Assembly (NCBI GenBank): GCA_016584495.1
Contig: WAID01000003.1
Coordinates: 6,962,501 to 7,026,500 of the forward strand
Length of the DNA stretch: 64,000 nucleotides
DNA from: Celoporthe dispersa
Lineage: Eukaryota; Ascomycota; Sordariomycetes; Diaporthales; Cryphonectriaceae
Reading direction: 5' to 3'
The position numbers and the translations under genes are program-made. Shown here piece by piece: positions 11,143-22,371 of the stretch. The first letter of the stretch is position 1, and the number at the start of each line of letters is the position of its first letter. The notes under the pieces were generated by a model. The model ran no database searches and was not told the origin of the DNA. It saw nothing but the letters and a program-made list of their open reading frames with translations.

Positions 11143-12284
11143 ATGTCCTACCAACCCATCAAACAGGAGGCCCGTATGGCTGAAGCCAAGGAGATCGAGC
11201 TGGGAGACGGCAGCGAGACGGATATCGAGGGCCACCCAGCCGACTCTGAGGACTCCCTGTTCCTGGCCTGGAAGCGTCAGAATCTCACCTCAAATCCTGC
11301 GCAAAGTCTTTACAAGAAGATGATCCAGGCAAATATTCCAGTCATAGTCAGCTTGCACTTCCTGGTCTTCAACATCATTCTTTCCATTGCCCTGGGCTCG
11401 CTCCTGTTCAAGTTCAGCAAGTCCTCTCCAGAGGTGAAGGCCGACTCGAAATTGGCTCCAGGGGAGCTACTCTACAGTACGTCATGAATGCTGCATTGAA
11501 CGACTGCCAGACTGGATGTGTATATGCTCACGAGATATTATCTAGCCCTTGGACAAGACGTGATCGAGCACCGCGTGGAACGGGCTTACGTTGGGCCTGG
11601 CTATAGCAAGGGGTTCATCCCGAGTCCCTACCAGGGCTGGCCGACCGACGAGAAGGACGAGTTGTGGAGGAAGTATGAAGGTGAGCTCTCACAGCCAAAC
11701 CTACACAAATAATGATAATTAGACCGACGATTGACTGCTTCTTTTTCTCAAACAACCTAGATGGCAACCACATCCGCATCACCAAAGAAGAGGCCGACAA
11801 GCTACTTTACCCTACCGAACACGTCCCTATGGAGGCACACAAGGACGAGTACCTGGTAGGAATAGTCATCTTCCACCACCTCCACTGCCTTAGCGCCCTC
11901 CGCAGAGCCATCTATCCCAAGCGATACGACAGCTCGCTGTTCGACGAGGATGGGAAGGTCAAGTATGAGGATTGGCATCATATCGACCACTGCATCGAGA
12001 TCCTGCGGAGCTATCTGGAGTGCCACCCCGAGACGACAGCCATGCCCATGCAGTGGCTGCCTGAGAGCACCATGGCGGTCTACCCTGCGGTCCAGCACAC
12101 TTGCCGCAACTTCGACGTGATCAGCAGCTGGGCATACGACCGCACCGTTAACGTTCCGATCCGGGCACATCTGGAGCATAGCCGCGTTGTTGATTATACT
12201 GGGAGGCCGTACGGAAAAGAGTACAATGAGACGTGGGTGTTGGGAGAACCTGAAGGCTGGGCGTACACCAAGGACGACATGTGA
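11143..12284 (+). CDS. UstYa-family (DUF3328) oxidase
   Basis: Three exons: 11143-11476, 11546-11680 and 11761-12284. The introns are 69 and 80 nt with GTACGT and GTGAGC donors. The spliced product is 330 residues with an acidic cytosolic N-terminus and one membrane segment at about residues 64-90. The lumenal domain has both HxxHC motifs of the family (H195/H198/C199 and H230/H233/C234). UstYa-like proteins are membrane-anchored oxidases, probably copper-binding, that modify peptides and other metabolites in fungal secondary metabolism, for example macrocyclisation in ustiloxin-type pathways. It converges on the HypX-like gene 472 bp away. No precursor-peptide gene is visible in the window, so its substrate is unknown. 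Confidence 0.85.
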
Positions 12285-12756
12285 TAAATTGTAGACCATC
12301 ACATTGCTGCCTGGTCATGTTCTGATTATATCAATTTATTCGAGCAATGTAAATATCAAGACAATGATCTTAGTTTTTAGTTCTCTCCACACATATATAT
12401 GATGGTTTCGCTTCATGAGATCAAGCTCAGAGCTCCTGTCGGCATGTGCGACTACTGAGAGGGCGGAACACGTGAAGCAGGATATGTATGTAGATAACTA
12501 CGTATATTATGCAACTGTGGATGAGAGCGAAATCGTCTGGAGTAATTTTTGAGATCTCGTGTATTTCCTTCATAGGAGTTTGTTTAAGTTAAACTTGAAA
12601 AGTGGATATAAAGAGAAAGAAAAAAAAAAGAGAAAGGGAAAGAAGAACGGCTACCAGAGCCGGAACGTGATATCCTCATATATCATATCGTAAGGATGAA
12701 GCGAATGATAAAAAGAAATCCCGTGATCGTGTTTCCCCTCAAGTCATCTCTCTTTT
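12285..12756. other. Spacer between convergent UstYa and HypX-like genes
   Basis: AT-rich 3' flank of both genes, with an A-rich purine run at about 12617-12645. No gene seen. Confidence 0.55.
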
Positions 12757-14985
12757 TCATGTATCATAATAACAAGCAAAGATGGGCCCATCCACCTTGA
12801 TCACCGGAGCATCATCCATGAGAGCATCAGCCATGTACTCATCGGACGAACCTTGGTCAAGCTTGCTCCCAAACTCCCTGGCCAGGACGCCATGGCATTC
12901 CTGTGCAGACTGTGCCGCACTGCTCACAAAATACTCAACCGGACCAAGATGATGATCCGCCTTCTGCCCGTCCGCGCCGTGACCACCACGACGATGCCTT
13001 GCGAATTGCAGCGGGGTCGACACAGCCCTCGTCTTCCTAACAAAGGCAGCTCGGCGGCCGTGGTACGTGGTGGATCTCGCGCCCCAAAAGTCTTGGGCCA
13101 TCTCGCCGAGTTCCATGGCTCTCGCCCGCGCAAGTCCCAAGGGCGTGATGTCTGCGCGCCACTTCCACCAGCCCGCATGGTAGCTCGCTGAGCCGTTGCG
13201 ATATCTACCAGCTGACCGCACGACGGCATTGACATGGTTTCGGATGCGCGTGTCCAACAGTGCACCGGTTCCGGGAAGAACATGGTCGACCAGTCTGATC
13301 GAACGTGCGTTGTGCGCCGAGATGGGAGTCATGTCGCTCAGGATGCGCCTGCTTCCTTCGAGGCCACAGCGGGCACTGTAGCTAATGGAGTGATATTCAG
13401 AGCCATAGAGACCAATCGCTGCATACGCAGGGTTGAGGACGACCTCGGCTCCAGCAACAACGCAGTCACACGCCGTGGCCATTGCAACACCGCCTGCGGC
13501 TGCGTTGCCACGGAGGCCAGCAACAGTGAGAATTCCTCGGCTGGGGAACTCGTGGAGCAGGTAGTAGACGATGTCGTTGATCCGGTTGATGTTGTTCCAG
13601 GACTCCAGTGCAGGATCGGCGGCGGCCTCGATCACGTTGAGGTGGATGCCGTTGCTGAAGTAGCCTGCGCCACCCATCATGACGACGGCGGCGAGAGGGC
13701 TCTCACTTGTGTCATGCGTTGATAGCACAAATTCGAGGGCGTTCATGAGCTTGATGCATTGGTGCGTAGACATGGCGCCGTTGTAGAAGTCTGAATAGAC
13801 ATAAGCCACGCGGCTGAAAGAGGATGTCCTATTGTAGACCTTGGCAAAATCGACCCAGATGTCTTGATAGGTTTCGCAAGGAGCTCTTGTCCAGCCTTCA
13901 GCCGCGAGCGGTCGAGAAAGCTTGTTGGCAGCCTCGTCAGCCAGGACTCCAAGCTCGCGAAGACCAGACACGGCCGGGATCTTCGGCCAAAGCTGGGCGT
14001 CCGACTTCTTCTTTACGCGTCTGATATGAGTGATCCAGACGCCCTTGCCGTCGGCTGTCTTGATGCATACAGCCTCGTCGCGGACAGCCACAATAGATCC
14101 GGGAGTCGCCTGCGCCTCATCGCTGCACCAAGCGCCTCCCTCGATAATACCGCCGTACAAGTACAGGCTATGCCCGAGAATAGAGCTGAGACAGCCAGGC
14201 TGTGAGTCGGCGCATCGGATCCTCCGGGAGATCTCCTTGGCGTCGTGAGTATTGACATCAAAGTCCCGCTGCCCGGCCTTGAGGAGTGGGCGGTGGTGCG
14301 CGGGCCCTCCCAGGAAAGGCTTCGATAGCCCTATACAGAGCTCCCTGAACTGCGGGTTGGCGACCAGCCTAGGGTGGATGGCATCGAGCAAGGGACCGAT
14401 GCGGCTGTTTGTTCGAGGGCTCGACGGAGGCGTCAGTGGCGATGGGGTGCGAGCAGCGGCCTTAATCCGGTCCACAGCAGCTAGACAAGCAGACACTGCT
14501 GCTCGTGTCACTGGCCCGCGGTAGAGGGATGATTTTGTCAGGTGGGCCTCATCTATGTTGATGCGGAACTGCTCAAACGCCCAAACCGGGCCGGCGTCGA
14601 ACTCGGCTTCAGCCTGGAGGACCGTCACGCCCCAGTGTGATCGGCCCTTCTCGCTCATGATATGTTCTTGAAGAAGGCGTGCAGGATCGGGCTCAGATCC
14701 ATCATCGCCCATCAGAACCCAATCCAATGAGGACGGGCCGGCATCACCTGGCGGGCCAGGGTGGACGATAAGTGTCAGATATCGCTCGTATATGTCTTTG
14801 GGAACACGCGAGGTCAAGAAAGGGCAGATGATGAGGTCCGGCCTTGCCAGACGGGCTGCCTCTCGCATAACATCATCAGAGATAGCATACTCGATGGTGA
14901 TGGCGACAGCAGGTTGCTTGGACAAGGCAAGGTAGAGCTGTTGGGAGAGAGAATTGTGTGCCGTGCAGATGAACAGGATATTCAT
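12757..14985 (-). CDS. hypX: HypX/HoxX-like protein: formyl-THF hydrolase-like domain fused to crotonase-like domain
   Basis: An intronless gene of 742 residues from ATG 14985. That start gives MNILFICTAHNSLSQ, the usual family N-terminus; an in-frame ATG at 15150 would add 55 unrelated residues. Residues 1-175 resemble formyltransferases, with the family signature HPGPPGDAGPSSLDW (His75) and the catalytic-Asp segment EFDAG (Asp130). Residues about 240-285 match the formyltransferase C-terminal subdomain. Residues about 390-600 are a crotonase (enoyl-CoA hydratase) fold with SNGIHLNVIEAA, GNAAAGGVAMA and GLYGSEY, all HypX hallmarks. In bacteria HypX makes CO from formyl-THF through formyl-CoA for the [NiFe]-hydrogenase Fe(CN)2CO centre. 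This copy is longer than bacterial ones (roughly 550-600), with insertions near 176-240 and a C-terminal tail after about 660. The family is certain; the fungal role is unknown. Confidence 0.88.
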   Translation of the reverse strand: MNILFICTAHNSLSQQLYLALSKQPAVAITIEYAISDDVMREAARLARPDLIICPFLTSRVPKDIYERYLTLIVHPGPPGDAGPSSLDWVLMGDDGSEPDPARLLQEHIMSEKGRSHWGVTVLQAEAEFDAGPVWAFEQFRINIDEAHLTKSSLYRGPVTRAAVSACLAAVDRIKAAARTPSPLTPPSSPRTNSRIGPLLDAIHPRLVANPQFRELCIGLSKPFLGGPAHHRPLLKAGQRDFDVNTHDAKEISRRIRCADSQPGCLSSILGHSLYLYGGIIEGGAWCSDEAQATPGSIVAVRDEAVCIKTADGKGVWITHIRRVKKKSDAQLWPKIPAVSGLRELGVLADEAANKLSRPLAAEGWTRAPCETYQDIWVDFAKVYNRTSSFSRVAYVYSDFYNGAMSTHQCIKLMNALEFVLSTHDTSESPLAAVVMMGGAGYFSNGIHLNVIEAAADPALESWNNINRINDIVYYLLHEFPSRGILTVAGLRGNAAAGGVAMATACDCVVAGAEVVLNPAYAAIGLYGSEYHSISYSARCGLEGSRRILSDMTPISAHNARSIRLVDHVLPGTGALLDTRIRNHVNAVVRSAGRYRNGSASYHAGWWKWRADITPLGLARARAMELGEMAQDFWGARSTTYHGRRAAFVRKTRAVSTPLQFARHRRGGHGADGQKADHHLGPVEYFVSSAAQSAQECHGVLAREFGSKLDQGSSDEYMADALMDDAPVIKVDGPIFACYYDT

Positions 14986-15208
14986 CGTAACCGCTGGTGT
15001 AGCTGGGACCTGGGAGAGACGTCCTGCGAGCTCGCGCACCTGGGTCTGAATAAAGATATAGGAGAGGTTCCAGTGGATCTGAGTAAAAGAGAAATCGCGC
15101 TCGCTCACCGCAAGAGACAATGTATTGTCCCGAGAGGATGGTGTGTCCATATAATAAAGCCCTGAGAACTAGACGAAGGTGGAATATTATGCTCGTATAA
15201 ACAGGACA

Positions 15209-15224
15209 CACTCTATAAAGAGTG
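15209..15224. repeat. Short inverted repeat upstream of the HypX-like gene
   Basis: CACTCT and AGAGTG flank a 4-base centre (ATAA), about 225 bases upstream of the chosen start. It could be a protein-binding site or coincidence. Confidence 0.3.
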
Positions 15225-18200
15225 AACCAAGCCTACTCGGGGCATATGTCCGCGTGATTGACAATCATCTATTCACCTGATCCCGCGTTTGGGCCGCCAT
15301 CTGTGACTTAGGAAGTCCTTGATGGCGTCGACTTCCACACACACACACACACCCTCTCTACTGGCCTTTACCGCTGATCCGTAGGGGGGAGGGGAGCCAT
15401 AAGGAGAAGGGGGGGGGTAGGGGGTATAGAATGTATAACAAGATTCTAAATCCAAGAAATTTGCCCTATTTTGGGACACGAGTCTTCAGCAGCTTGACGT
15501 ATGAAGCCATGTCATCACTGATTCAGTCGGCTGCAGAACAGGCTCCTCGGACGCCCTGGAGAGGGCGTTTCGAAGAATGCAGGAGAGGCGCTTGGCATGG
15601 GTAGCCAGCCATTCACGCCTAACTGATATTCAGCTCGACCCGGATGCGGCAGCCAAAACCGTGGTTTGTGTGACCTGCGCCATCATTAGAGAATTCCGAA
15701 AGGATTTTCTCGCGCGCAGCTTTCGGGTGCGGCGACTTGGTACGACTGGTCGGGAGCCCGTGTTAATTAAAAGATGACGAATCAAGCCTCTCGCCTCATA
15801 CCGTTGGGGAGGAGGGTGGGTAGGACTTGTCTCCCGCCCGCGCAGTTCTAGCTCCATGTTCGCCCAAGGTTCTTCAGCGATAACGCGGCTGTGTATACCT
15901 CTGACCACTCTCTCGTCTCATTCCTAAGTAGGCAAGGCAACAACGCACATAGGGTTGCATCTTTAGCCGTCGTCGCACGGGTTCTCCACTAAACGAATCC
16001 TCGACTAGGCGATCAATTTATTCTCTACAGTAATCAACTGATAATTCTTCTCTTGTGGGTTCTCCAGCGGATCAACTGCACCGTTAGCTTTGTCCAACGT
16101 GGGTGAAACGTGTCACCGCCTTGCAGGCCGAAGAAGACGAAAGGAAGATGGAACCAGAGGGGGGAAAAAAGTGTATGTCATATGACCTGCAGATCCAGCC
16201 AGGGACATAAGGCGCTTACATTGGGCATCACGATGCCCTGCAATTGCAGACTGGACGCTCTGCTAGTAGACTAAAGAGTCTACAGGGACTGGTGGCCAAC
16301 GCAAGGTATTCCCCGGTGGTCTCTCGTCATTTCCAAGTCCCATGACAGTTGTCGCCGACTTTCTAGTTCAGCACGGACGAGGATTAGACGAAGAATTGTC
16401 AGCCCGTGATAAAACTAAGTCATTAAAGAACAAGAGCTTGACATGCACGGAGTGGCCTGAGCACCAAATCCCTGACCCGATGGGGAGTAATCTTCATCCT
16501 TTACACTGACCGACCTTGAGCGGAACTTAGGACCTAAGGCATTGGGAGGGGGGGGGGGACCACCTCCCGTTAAAGTGTCCCGGACGAGCTACATACCGTA
16601 ATTAGTAGGTAAGAGGCAACAGCAAAAGGCCAAGGAGACAGATCACCAACAATGCCCGTGCATGATATCGTGGGAGTCTCGACAGCAAGGTTTACCACCT
16701 AGTTATTGCTAACACCTCAGCGCGGGCCAGCGTGTTAGTATAGTTGCAGGAGTAGTTCTTTTACTAAACTGCCTATGTGTTAGTTGACTGGTCGTAAAGT
16801 CATGGCGGTTCCACATTCTTCCCGGTAGTTGAGCGCCGTTGCTACCTTGATGGGCTCTGGGGTATTTGGCGGTCTGCACGTCGCTAGGCCGTGAGAAATG
16901 AAGCCAAGGTTTCGCCAACAGTTGTCGTGCTTCAGGCTATGGTCATGTCAGGATGCTGGCTTCTGATGACACCTGGGCCAAGGCGAGAAAGACGAGACAC
17001 CTAGTTCAAGTGCTTTCAGACTTTCCCAAGACAACATCATGTGCAAAATCCTTTCAAGAATTACAAGTCTTGACTGTATGACCCATCCCATCGACAAGAA
17101 CCCAGGTCCGGACTTCCCCAATCCTTTCGGCTGTTCTTCTCTCCCTACTTTGTTGCCCATTCAACAGCTTCTACGTGTTCACGACGCTGACACTTACAAC
17201 GCTACTTTAGAGGCTAACGTTCTACGACTAACTCTTCCCCTGGACACAGCGTGGTCTCGATTGCAAAGTTCGCGCCTATGCACATTAATTAGTATTATAT
17301 GCTTTCTGCGGCCGTCCTATATAATAGAAACTTGCTGGCGAAGCATGTGGCTTGAGAAGGGATAGCCACAGAGAACATACAAGAGCGGGAGTCATCATCA
17401 CTAAGATGATCACCCACGGATAATTAATTATGACTACATGGAGCGTACGGGTCATACTCTAAGGCCTCAGGCGTTGAGATGTTTCCAAAGTAAGCTCCAT
17501 CCTTGAATTTGCTACGCAGCATGGCTCGGTGAGGCACTTGGAGTAAAGACGTGACTTGAGGAGGAAATTCTCCTGATACTGTGTACATGAGATATAGACC
17601 CTCTGATGCAAGTCTGATACTTTCACGAGATATTAACGTAACCTTGGGGCGCCGCTGCACGGTCTCCTACCGAAATAAAATAGACTGCGGCTCTCGATAG
17701 GATCTGCTCGATGGTTGGAGTCCTCCACACTGGTCAGGTTACCGTCAGAGCTGGCTATGTGCCTCATTTTATATCTTCATTAAGTACTTCGTGTCATTGA
17801 ACGACCGCTCGCTATACAAGATTTGAACGGCCAGGAGAATGAGAACGGCCTATTTCTCTTTCCTGCCTTTTGTTAAATCAGTATACATATATCCTAAGAG
17901 CTCTCTGGGTTTAGTTGTGTCAAATCTTTGTACGATCCTGTACATAACCGGTAAAAATTTGAAAAATTTCTGTAGCCTAAAGCTGCCATTATGTCTTTTA
18001 CCTTTAATCGTGCCAGCGTGCTACTAGACATTCAAAACACTAATCATCTCAAAGCCGACAGAGGGCAACACCTTTGCCGACCGTGAACATTCGAGAGTTT
18101 GATTGCCAGTCTCACGTCCTTTCTAACATAAAAGCCCTCCAGATTCCATCGTTCCTCGTATCACATGTGCCATGTTTGTCGCTCGGGGTCAAGCCTCTGA

Positions 18201-18904
18201 AGATCTCATGGCAAGGACCAGAAAGGCACTATGTCCGATATCCCACTTCGAAGGCCAGCTGCGATTCAGGTTCTATCCAAGACACTTCCAAAGGGGAATC
18301 ACACAGCACATTCAAGTCTCTCCTCTATGAAGGCCTCTCTCCTGACTATCTCTGCCTCTTCAAAAATTGCAAGAAGGCTGGTGCTTCTTGCCATCCGAAT
18401 ACAAGGTAACACATAGGAGGGGAAAGACTGTTTGTCTCTTCAGGAAGTCTCGAGCCTCACTTATCTGTCATTTCACTTGGGAGGAAGCCAGTCGATGCCT
18501 TTGCCGGCTAACGCAGATATCACTAGACTCCCGGTCATGAATGGTGGTAACCGGTGTGCTCAGGTTGAAGATGACGGGAATCGCTTGGTGAACTCCTCCC
18601 TCCCTCCCCCTCCTCCCCCCTCAAAAAGACACTTCCGCGCCCCCCTCATACCACAAGCTGAACCTGGGAAGTTGTCAAGCGTGCACTAAATATGACAAGC
18701 ACGCGGATGGCGCGACGCAAAGTACCCAGATCCGTCTCTCCCCGTCTCAGCCCGAACCCATGACGAGCTCATCGCGACGGCCTCAACACGCTATGCACCG
18801 AAGAAGCAGAAGGGACGATGATCTTAGACACCAACCAGGCCTTAATTATTCTTAGGCGGATTGGCTATCAAGCCTTACTCTTCCTAGAGGCTTCGAGAGA
18901 GACG

Positions 18905-18912
18905 TATAAAAA
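18905..18912 (+). promoter_or_regulatory. TATA box of the DUF3712 gene
   Basis: TATAAAAA lies about 120 bases before the ATG at 19033, followed by a pyrimidine-rich leader, as is common in fungal promoters. Confidence 0.5.
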
Positions 18913-19032
18913 GTGCTGGCTTCCCTCTCTCTCTGATTGTTCTCGATGCTATTTCATTTTTACATCGTCTGCAGCTCCTTTTCTCTCCTCGTGCCTATAT
19001 TTTTCAACTCAAGTGTTAGGAAGGAAAAAAAG

Positions 19033-20319
19033 ATGAATCCCGAAAGCGAAACACGCCGCTCCACGATGAGCTCTAACCCGGGACACAAGGAGCTCCAGAG
19101 CGCTCCCCCCTCCCAAGAGGAGGAGGTCCTGGTGCTCCATCGCACCCCGCGCGGCGAGATGGTCCTGACCCATCTGCGGGAAAATCGTGGATGGTACATA
19201 GGAGCGGGCGCGTTCGCCGTCTTCCTGGTCATCTTCCTCCCGATCTTGTTAGTGTATCTGATCTTTCTGCACTTGCATGACCGGCGGCGTCTCAGTGAGC
19301 GCCCCGTGGACGTTGGCATGGAGGGGCGCGGTACGACGACAGTCACACCTACGCGGATACAGCAACAGATACAGACACAGAAAGAAATCCAGACATGGAT
19401 AAAGATCCAGACCCAGGCAGACACAAAAACAACCTCCACAAACTACAGCACTAACAAGCAACCCTTCTCAGCTTCCTCGTCGCCATCCCCGCCATAATAC
19501 AGCACACCATCGACACGGCCACCTTGCCCATCAACAACGCCACCCTCGCGCCGTTGAACGCCTCTGCCATCCGCCTCGGCCTCACCACAGAGCTCAGCAC
19601 CCCGTCCGGCACCACAGTCTACCTGGAGCCCTTTACCCTAAGTTTATACAACCCGGACACCGACGGCCACCCCGCCTTTGCCAGCCTCGCCGTGCCTGCG
19701 TATCGCCTCAGTGGCCGCACCGCCATCGGGGTGGCCGCACAGGACGTGGAAGTTCGCAACACGGCAGAGCTGTCCCGGTTCCTTGCCAGGGTGTTCACCG
19801 CACCAGACACAACCACAGTCGGCGCCCGGGCAGAGGGCGCCATCGCGCGCCTCGCGGCCAGCCGGTACCCCGTGCGCCTGGACAAGCAGGTCAGCCTCGC
19901 CGGGCTGCGCCGGCTCGAGGGCGTGCGCATCGTGGGAGACGGCGGCCAGGGAAGACCGTGCCCAGGGAGTGGAGGCGAACCTGGAGGGCACGCTCGAGGT
20001 GCCCAACTACTCGTCCTTGACAATCGGCCTCGGAAACGTCACGTATAGCGTGGTCGCCGGAGGCGTGCAGATCGGGACGGCCCTCGTGAGTGATTTGGAA
20101 CTGCAGCCGGGCAACCAGACTCTCGGTTTCGAGAGCGTGACGGATGGCGACACTGTGGTTGCGCACCTGGAGGAGGTCCTCGGCGCGATGGAGGGCAGCG
20201 CCATTGGCTTCAGCGTTGTGGGCGAGCGGGCGACGGTCAATGGAGAGCATATCCCGTACCTGGATGATGTCTTGTCCAACGTCACTGTTGCGGGTGGGCT
20301 CCCTTTTGTGAGGCGATGA
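19033..20319 (+). CDS. DUF3712 membrane-anchored protein (one frame break)
   Basis: Two exons: 19033-19247 and 19472-20319. The intron (224 nt) has a GTTAGT donor and a TTCTCAG acceptor; splicing rebuilds one continuous membrane helix (about residues 54-82). After an N-terminal cytosolic stretch and this anchor, the protein carries a large outward-facing domain of the DUF3712 type. Its recognisable core reads NYSSLTIGLGNVTYSV and then GTALVSDLELQPG. About 353 residues once corrected. The frame changes at the GGG run 19934-19936, and one extra G explains it. DUF3712 proteins are fungal, plasma- or vacuole-membrane anchored and of unknown function. Several N-glycosylation sequons fit an extracytosolic domain. 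Confidence 0.75.
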
Positions 20320-20762
20320 AGATTGTCCCTATGGAAAAAGTGCCTCTCTCGGCTATAAGTCTGATCGACTTTGATCTTCTTATGGAGTGTGACGTCTAAT
20401 GGCCTCCTTATCAGACAAGCAGGCGGGGAGGAAGTTGACCAAACCTAGTATCGGGGAGAATTGAACGTCCTGTGGTTCTGTCAGGTGACAGGCTGAAAGA
20501 ATCATTTGAAATGATTGTACTGATTAGGCCCGGATGCGATGCTCCTCGCTGAGAACTATCATATGCGATGATCCTGAGATGCCAACCCATTAGCTGAACT
20601 AACGATAGAACATTGAACAACCGCTGTTCACTAGAATTTATGCCTCGTGCTTTGTCACGAACACATCTATCACCTGACCAAGGGTGCATTCACAAAACTG
20701 ATGATGGCCGCTAACATTCAAGGACATCGAAGTTGATTGAGCTAAGGACACGAACATCCAGC
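20320..20762. other. Spacer between convergent genes
   Basis: Holds the 3' flanks of the DUF3712 and Xaa-Pro peptidase genes. Nothing else seen. Confidence 0.55.
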
Positions 20763-22371
20763 TTAACTAGACGAGATGAGTTTCTCAATCTCATCCGCGT
20801 CTTTGAGGACTGATGTCAGATTCTCGCAGCCACTCGATGTGATCACAACGTTGTCCTCGATCCTGCGCGTAAAGGTCAGCCTTGTCATTCTCACCACAGA
20901 CAACGCTATGGCTGTAGCTGCGACTTACCTCACGCCGCCCACATCCCAGTATTTCTCCAGCACATCCACATCGATGAATTTCGAAGTTGCAGGGTCCTTC
21001 AGCGCGGGTTCGATGATGAATTTGCAGAAGTAGATCTGTGTCACACGCCAACGTCAGACTCTCAGACAGCCAAGCAGCAAGCACACGGGAGAGGTCGCAA
21101 ACTTACGCCCGGCTCCACCGTGATCACCGCGCCCGCAGGCAATGTCCCCCTCTTTCTCAGATACCTGAACATAGTATCCTGATCTGCATAATTAGGGTCG
21201 CCACCGGTATCATGCGTGTCCATACCCAGATAATGGCCTAGCCCGTGAGGGAAGAACGCCACGCTTGTCCGGCTCTTGAAGATCTCGTCCTTGTCCCCCC
21301 TGAGCACCCCCAGCTGCAGCAGGCCATCAATCGCGACACGGTGGGCGGTCTCGTGTACGTCGTCCCACCGCACGCCCTCCTTGAGCATGTTGATGCTCTC
21401 GTGCTGCATCCTCAGCACGATGTCGTATATCGCGCGGCTCTCGGGCGTGAACTTGCCGCTGATGGGGAAGGTCCTGGTAATGTCGCTCGCGTAGCAGTCC
21501 AGCTCACAGCCAGCGTCGAGCAGCACGTTCTGCTTGCCTGCCAGGGACTGATCGTTCCTGACATAGTGCAAGGTAGCAGCAGCGCGGCCGCTAGCGGCTA
21601 TCACGTCGTAGGCCATGTTCTTGGCGTTCTTGGACGTGCAGTTGGACAGGAAGACGGAGTGCAGCTCGGCCTCGTTGGAGGCGTGCTTCACCTTCTGCAT
21701 GACGGCCTTGTGGCCCACCGAGGAGATGTCGTTTGCCTTCTGAATCAAGGCGATCTCATAGGGGGTCTTGATCGCGCGACTGTACTGGATCGCCTCCTTC
21801 AGGATGGTCATGTTCTTGTTGTCGAACTCGAGGAAGGTGACGTGGTCTGAGACCTGGCCGGAGACGGCGAAGACGGTCTTGGACGAAGCGGCCAGGTGGG
21901 CGAGGGATCCATTGACGTCGGTCGTGTAGCTCACATAGTCGACGTCGTACTGTTCCAAGGCCTCTTGTTGGGAGAGAGGGAGGCCGGACCAGATCACGGA
22001 CTCGGGGTCGATAGGGGGGGATGTACAGGGTCGCCTTGTCGGTGCTAATGTCATAGGTATAATGGCAGTCGGGGAGGTTGCAACCGGTGAGGTAGTAGAA
22101 CGAACGGCGCTGACTATAAGAGCACACGGCCATGAGAAAAGGAAGACTCCTGAGAGAGAGAGAGAGAGAGACAGAGAGAGAGAGAGGGTATGGGTCTATC
22201 CTACCGGAAATGTTCCTCCTGATCACAGTCCTCGTGGAGCTTGGCCTTCTTGCTCTCGACATAGATGACGCCCGTGGCATCGGGGATCTTGGACCGAAGA
22301 TACTCGACCACTTTCCTAGCATGCTGCTTCCCGGGATATTTCCCCTTCAGGATATCCTCGTAGGGTGCCAT
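20763..22371 (-). CDS. Xaa-Pro aminopeptidase/dipeptidase, M24B family (one frame break)
   Basis: Four exons: 22371-22205, 22113-21107, 21035-20929 and 20862-20763, with introns of 91, 71 and 66 nt and GTAGGA, GTAAGT and GTAAGT donors. About 459 residues, starting MAPYEDILKGKYPGKQ. The pita-bread catalytic domain has all metal ligands of M24B peptidases: the two Asp in DAGCELDCYASDITRTFP, the His in HGLGHYLGMDTHD, the Glu in VEPG, and the Glu in RIEDNV of the last exon. The enzyme removes residues next to proline in peptides and is probably cytosolic. Exon 2 is broken in a seven-base run (22014-22020, G on the + strand); one base fewer gives TLYIPPIDPESVIW. Intron 1 contains a GA microsatellite. 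Upstream in-frame codons exist but look non-coding. Confidence 0.88.
22152..22187. repeat. (GA)n microsatellite inside intron 1 of the Xaa-Pro peptidase gene
   Basis: A GA dinucleotide tract with one interruption (ACAG near 22171). It takes up over a third of the 91-nt intron, between donor and acceptor. Confidence 0.9.

Larger units (their letters stand above)
14986..19032. other. Four-kilobase gene-poor region
   Basis: Begins with the HypX-like promoter and ends with the promoter of the DUF3712 gene. Between them are only short open frames without family resemblance or coding bias. A short CA repeat lies at 15336-15352 and a G run near 16550. No transposon ends or RNA gene were recognised. 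Confidence 0.5.

Noticed and set aside
12757..14985. Bacterial contamination as the origin of the HypX-like gene
   Set aside because: It lies inside continuous fungal sequence, next to a spliced UstYa gene. Ancient horizontal transfer is still possible; recent contamination is not supported.
15166..18900. Possible transposon relic in the gene-poor stretch
   Set aside because: No terminal repeats, target-site duplication, or transposase- or reverse-transcriptase-like frame could be seen.
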